A DNA stretch of 64,000 bases, from assembly GCF_002959895.1 (NCBI RefSeq), contig NZ_PPDD01000006.1:1-64000 (forward strand). Reading direction: 5' to 3'. Shown here one piece after another: positions 60,779 through 64,000 of the stretch. Under the pieces are notes generated by a model. The model had not been told where the DNA came from, searched no databases, and was given only the letters and a program-made list of their open reading frames with translations. Both the position numbers and the translations under genes were made by a program. The first letter of the stretch is position 1, and each line of letters opens with the position of its first letter. Origin of the DNA: Veillonella infantium. GTDB lineage: Bacteria > Bacillota > Negativicutes > Veillonellales > Veillonellaceae.

Positions 60779-61400
60779 ATTTCAATACTACCCGGCGGAA
60801 TGTACCAACCAAATCTTCGCAACCATCAATTACATCCTCCATGGCGCTAAGGATTTCCTTCCATTTGATAATTTCAATAGGATCTGTACACTCAGTAAAG
60901 AGTTTAGCCATTTCTTCGTGGTAAATATTATCCGCTTCAGACTCAAGTTTCAACACTTGGTGCACACGGCCTTCTACCTTCACATGGTCCTTTTTAAGGC
61001 TGCCCATGTAACCAATAGATTTGTTAATATGCTTAACGCATTTCACAACAATTTCACTCATACGGATAGCACCATCACTTGGATTACCAACGTGGTACAT
61101 AACCATTTTATCCATGATTTCTTTAATATTATCCAAAGTAGTATCTAATTGATCGATTAAAAGCTGAATATCTTCACGATCCATTGGGGTGATGAATGTT
61201 TTACGCAAACGTTCTACAGTTTCGGTTACTAATTCATCGGCAGCTTTTTCCTTTGTATCAATTTCAAGAAATGCCTCTTCTTTAGAAGTCTCGCCTTTAA
61301 ACACACGTTCCATCATCTCTGCACTTTCATATGTAAGAGCAGCATGATTTTCTAAAATACTGAAAAATTTTTCTTCTTTTCCTTTTAATTTAAAAGCCAT
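60771..61400 (-). CDS. DUF47 (PhoU-like) Pit accessory protein
   Basis: A 209-residue all-helical protein similar to YkaA/PhoU: EEKFFSILENHAALTYESAEMMERVF, ADELVTETVERLRKTFITPMDREDIQ and EILSAMEDVIDGCEDLVGT. It probably regulates the Pit transporter encoded next. Its promoter likely uses an extended -10 (TGCTATAAT, core 61448-61453, minus strand). The start has GGAGGAT upstream. Confidence 0.92.
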   Translation of the reverse strand: MAFKLKGKEEKFFSILENHAALTYESAEMMERVFKGETSKEEAFLEIDTKEKAADELVTETVERLRKTFITPMDREDIQLLIDQLDTTLDNIKEIMDKMVMYHVGNPSDGAIRMSEIVVKCVKHINKSIGYMGSLKKDHVKVEGRVHQVLKLESEADNIYHEEMAKLFTECTDPIEIIKWKEILSAMEDVIDGCEDLVGTFRRVVLKYA

Positions 61401-61805
61401 GAAGATCCTCCTGAAACAGTATTGATTGCTTCTATAAATATAATTTAATTATAGCACACTAACAATAATTCCTAAACAATTTACCATGCTCTATATTCTA
61501 ACCCCTATGCGTATATGGCATATATAGTATCTCATTCTGTGAAAACAGCTATAATTGTATTTACGTATCATAGGTGTACTCTCTAAACATTCTAGCTCAC
61601 AATAACTCGTAAGATGAATAGTTCTATGATTCTTCATAACATCCAATACAAGTCTAAAGACAATAAAAAGCAGATAGCTGATTAATTATCAACTATCTGC
61701 CTTTTAACTTAAGCCACATACGAGCTTTTATAGTATATAGCAACTAATTACAACAGTTAACAGTTAGAAATACGGTTAATTATTCCTATTACTATTTTTT
61801 ACCTA
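61401..61805. other. Intergenic region between the Pit operon and the hydrogenase gene
   Basis: It holds the extended -10 of the Pit operon (61448-61453) and the hydrogenase terminator (61664-61705). No gene is seen in between. Confidence 0.5.
61664..61705 (-). terminator. Terminator of the hydrogenase gene
   Basis: GCAGATAG (61670-61677) pairs with CTATCTGC, with a near-palindromic TGAT/ATCA core inside, and T-rich sequence on the minus strand. It lies about 110 bases after the stop. Confidence 0.7.
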
Positions 61806-63275
61806 TTAGTTATTAGCTTCCGCTGCTGCTTTAGCCGCCTCTGCTGCCTTTTTCAAATTAGGCACAGATGTTGGACATGTAGCAGGCGTACAAGCACCAT
61901 TAGGACCTAAGTCTTCTGCACGGCTCACAAATGTAGTATGTAACATGTGATGTGCTTTATGGCTCATAGGTTTGCCATCGAAGAACTCAGCATATAATTT
62001 TTGGATATCTGGATTATCACAAGCTGCTTTCACTTGTACCTCTGCATCGCGAGTATACAAGGACGCAATACGAGCTTCACGAGCTTTATCAGCCATTGGT
62101 AATTTAACGCGTGGTTGACCACCACCACCAATACAGCCACCACGGCAAGCCATTACTTCAATGAAGTCATAATGGATGTTTTCTGCACGCATGCGTTCGA
62201 TGAATTTACGCAAGTTGCCTGTACCATGTACTGCTGCTACGTGCAATGTTTTATCTCCAATTACTACATCAGCTTCACGAGCACCATCCATACCGCGAAT
62301 CGCTTCAAATGGGATCAATGTTCGAGGTGCATCTTCACCAGTTGCTAATTTGTAAGCCGCACGCATAGCCGCTTCCATAACACCACCAGTATTACCGAAG
62401 ATGATACCGCCACCAGAAGCTTCACCCATCAACGGATCGAATGAGGAATCTTCAAGGTCATCAAAGTTGATTTCTTCTGCACGTAACCATTTTGCAAGCT
62501 CACGTGTAGTAATACAGTAGTCTGTATCGCGCATTTCTGGTACATCCCAGTATTCAGCAGAGGAGTTCATTTCGTCACGACGGATCTCGAATTTCTTAGC
62601 TGTACAAGGTGTTACTGCAACAGCAACGATTTGTTTTGCATCAAGGCCCATTTTTTCAGCAAAATATGTTTTTTGCGTAGGCGCTTGCATAGCAATTGGA
62701 CTCTTAGCAGTAGACAAGTTTGGCAAGAATTCTGGATAGAATGTTTCAGCAAACTTAACCCAAGCAGGACAGCAAGATGTGAATTGAGGTAATACCGCAT
62801 CACTATTGATAACGCGTTCCAACAATTCAGATGCTTCCTCCATGATAGTCATGTCAGCACCAAAGTTTGTATCTAAAATATAGTCGCCACCCAATTTACG
62901 AAGAGCAGCTACCATTTTACCTTCTACGAATGTACCCGCATCAAGACCGAACTCTTCACCTAAGCCTACACGTACAGCAGGTGCCGTTTGGAAAACGACG
63001 ATTTTATTAGGGTCAGCAATAGCTGCTTTTACTTCATCAATTTCAGAGCGTTCATTAATGGAATCAAATGGACAAATAGATGCACATTGACCGCAATGAA
63101 TACAAATTGGATGATCCCCATTAGTTGTTAAGTCATAATAATCAAATACGCCCATGTCTACAGCACACGCTTTACGACACAAGGAGCAGTTTTTACATTT
63201 GGACAAATCTTGAACTAATGCAATATTGCCGTCTTCAATAGGTACACGACGGTCTAAAAATTGGTACTTACTCAT
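61806..63275 (-). CDS. Monomeric [FeFe] hydrogenase, group B-like
   Basis: Reduces protons to hydrogen or the reverse, in the cytoplasm. The 489 residues start with two 4Fe-4S motifs (CKNCSLCRKAC and CIHCGQCASICP). The H-cluster motifs are TSCCPAW, TPCTAKKFE and EVMACRGGCIGGGGQP. The TPC in place of MPC and the lack of longer N-terminal domains point to the group B-type single-subunit forms. The C-terminus has an extra NGACTPATCPT with two Cys and an Ala/Lys tail. GGAGGA precedes the ATG; the gene is alone. Confidence 0.9.
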   Translation of the reverse strand: MSKYQFLDRRVPIEDGNIALVQDLSKCKNCSLCRKACAVDMGVFDYYDLTTNGDHPICIHCGQCASICPFDSINERSEIDEVKAAIADPNKIVVFQTAPAVRVGLGEEFGLDAGTFVEGKMVAALRKLGGDYILDTNFGADMTIMEEASELLERVINSDAVLPQFTSCCPAWVKFAETFYPEFLPNLSTAKSPIAMQAPTQKTYFAEKMGLDAKQIVAVAVTPCTAKKFEIRRDEMNSSAEYWDVPEMRDTDYCITTRELAKWLRAEEINFDDLEDSSFDPLMGEASGGGIIFGNTGGVMEAAMRAAYKLATGEDAPRTLIPFEAIRGMDGAREADVVIGDKTLHVAAVHGTGNLRKFIERMRAENIHYDFIEVMACRGGCIGGGGQPRVKLPMADKAREARIASLYTRDAEVQVKAACDNPDIQKLYAEFFDGKPMSHKAHHMLHTTFVSRAEDLGPNGACTPATCPTSVPNLKKAAEAAKAAAEANN

Positions 63276-63319
63276 GAGTTCCTCCTACTTAGGTAACGTT
63301 GTTATCGTTAATCGATGAA

Positions 63320-63348
63320 ATTATACTATACATTGTGATTTTTATCAA
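63320..63348 (-). promoter_or_regulatory. Promoter of the hydrogenase gene with an FNR-like site
   Basis: On the minus strand TTGATA (63343-63348), a 17-base spacer and TATAAT (63320-63325). The -35 is part of TTGAT-AAAA-ATCAC (63335-63348), nine of ten conserved positions of an FNR/CRP-type dyad. Confidence 0.6.
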
Positions 63349-63407
63349 TAAATTCACATGTAATTCCTTTGCATAACAGATATTAAAAAATCGCATGATA
63401 CAAGGAA

Positions 63408-64000
63408 TTATAGGCGTTCTTCTAATTCCATCCACCGTTCTGTGAGCACATCTATTTGGGATTGAGTCTCTTCTCGCTCAGCCATCAAGGATTGCATCTT
63501 TTCATAATCAGTAGCAACTTGACTAATCATGACATCGAGCCCCTTTACTAAATGCTCTAATTTAGGTAATTCATCCATGATGTTAGCATACTCTGCTTCT
63601 TCCGCTTTATTGAGTCCCTTCTTCGGTGTTTCTTTGAAAGTATCTTCCCCAACTGTAGCCATATTACTATCACTACCATCTACCGAAGTACTTAATGATG
63701 AACCATCACACCCAGTACTAGTTTCAGATTTGTTAGTTTTATCAGTTTTAGAAGCAATAGATGTATCAGTATTAGCCATGTAGAATGGGCGCTTTCCACC
63801 ACTACTTTCATCTAAAGAATCCTTGTAATCGGAATAGGAGCCGTGAACAATTTCAATTTGACCATCACCACTAAAAACAAAGAGTTTGTCCACAACACGG
63901 TCTAAGAAGTAACGATCATGGCATACTGTGATAATGACCCCACTAAAGGAATCAAGGAAGTCCTCTAGCACCTCTAATGTAGGAATATCAAGATCATTGG
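63408..64000 (-). CDS. ABC-F ATPase, C-terminal part (5' end outside the window)
   Basis: The reading frame runs through the window edge: [15 protein letters not shown], then [19 protein letters not shown], which is the second Walker B/switch region of an ABC-F protein, close to Uup. A GTG inside the frame at 63971 is not the start. About 60 residues rich in Ser, Thr and Asp follow, then a C-terminal coiled coil ([21 protein letters not shown] to [11 protein letters not shown]) typical of Uup. ABC-F proteins act on the ribosome. The Ser/Thr-rich spacer is unusual. Confidence 0.88.
   Translation of the reverse strand, partial: NDLDIPTLEVLEDFLDSFSGVIITVCHDRYFLDRVVDKLFVFSGDGQIEIVHGSYSDYKDSLDESSGGKRPFYMANTDTSIASKTDKTNKSETSTGCDGSSLSTSVDGSDSNMATVGEDTFKETPKKGLNKAEEAEYANIMDELPKLEHLVKGLDVMISQVATDYEKMQSLMAEREETQSQIDVLTERWMELEERL

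Noticed and set aside
63408-63971. Stand-alone 187-residue protein starting at 63971
   Set aside because: The frame continues to the window edge and reads NDLDIPTLE, a standard ABC-F segment, so it is the tail of a longer gene.

Overview
The window looks like a chromosome segment of a Veillonella-type bacterium (Negativicutes: a Firmicute with an outer membrane), AT-rich and gene-dense. This rests on the gene mix read directly. Firmicute-style genes (GuaC2-type GMP reductase, YlbF, ThiT, type 2 ArgC) sit beside outer-membrane machinery (autotransporter, TonB-dependent receptor, ExbBD-TonB) and strictly anaerobic functions ([FeFe] hydrogenase, DcuC, anaerobic haem degradation). No rRNA, prophage or CRISPR array was seen, and there is one tRNA gene. 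Most genes lie on the minus strand.

Layout. 1-6.2 kb: two copies of an IS200-type element flank a cupin gene, a thiT-mobAB-moeA operon (thiamine S-component plus molybdenum cofactor genes) and guaC. 6.2-10.6 kb: an MFS carrier, a DcuC-family carrier and an M20 amidohydrolase, with an 11-bp periodic array before dcuC. 10.8-16.3 kb: an arginine operon (M20 amidohydrolase-argF-argC-argB-argD) behind a consensus promoter with ARG-box-like dyads. 16.5-25.3 kb: phosphatase, carbonic anhydrase, ilvBN with a divergent glutaredoxin-like gene and a strong palindrome between them, a methyltransferase-ygbA pair, the third IS copy, lemA and tRNA-Arg(CCG). 25.4-39.3 kb: LMW phosphatase, flavoprotein, autotransporter, DUF4198 protein, typA, ylbF-murB, moaC-trmL, a metallo-beta-lactamase-fold hydrolase and a three-gene repeat protein/MoxR ATPase/VWA operon. 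39.4-42.5 kb: a PfkB kinase and a KtrB/KtrA potassium system. 42.6-53.0 kb: a haem/iron locus. 53.2-59.1 kb: a UlaABC-type PTS with a YbaN protein, and a divergent FecCD-type iron/haem/B12 ABC importer. 59.2-64 kb: a 57-residue basic protein, DUF47-Pit phosphate transport, a monomeric [FeFe] hydrogenase and the end of an ABC-F gene.

The most unusual part is the haem locus (minus strand, 53.0 to 42.7 kb): a PchR-like AraC regulator, a 1695-residue outer-membrane protein, ExbB, ExbD, an atypical Gly/Asn-rich TonB, a flavodoxin and a ChuW/HutW-type radical SAM enzyme. The large protein reads as a complete TonB-dependent receptor (ending near residue 892 in a normal terminal beta-strand). A flexible linker containing a hexanucleotide repeat joins it to a second, porin-like barrel of about 760 residues that has its own terminal Phe. 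A Fur-like site lies upstream. I infer one regulated unit for capturing haem, energising its uptake, delivering electrons and opening the ring without oxygen. The ABC importer at 56-59 kb could provide the inner-membrane step.
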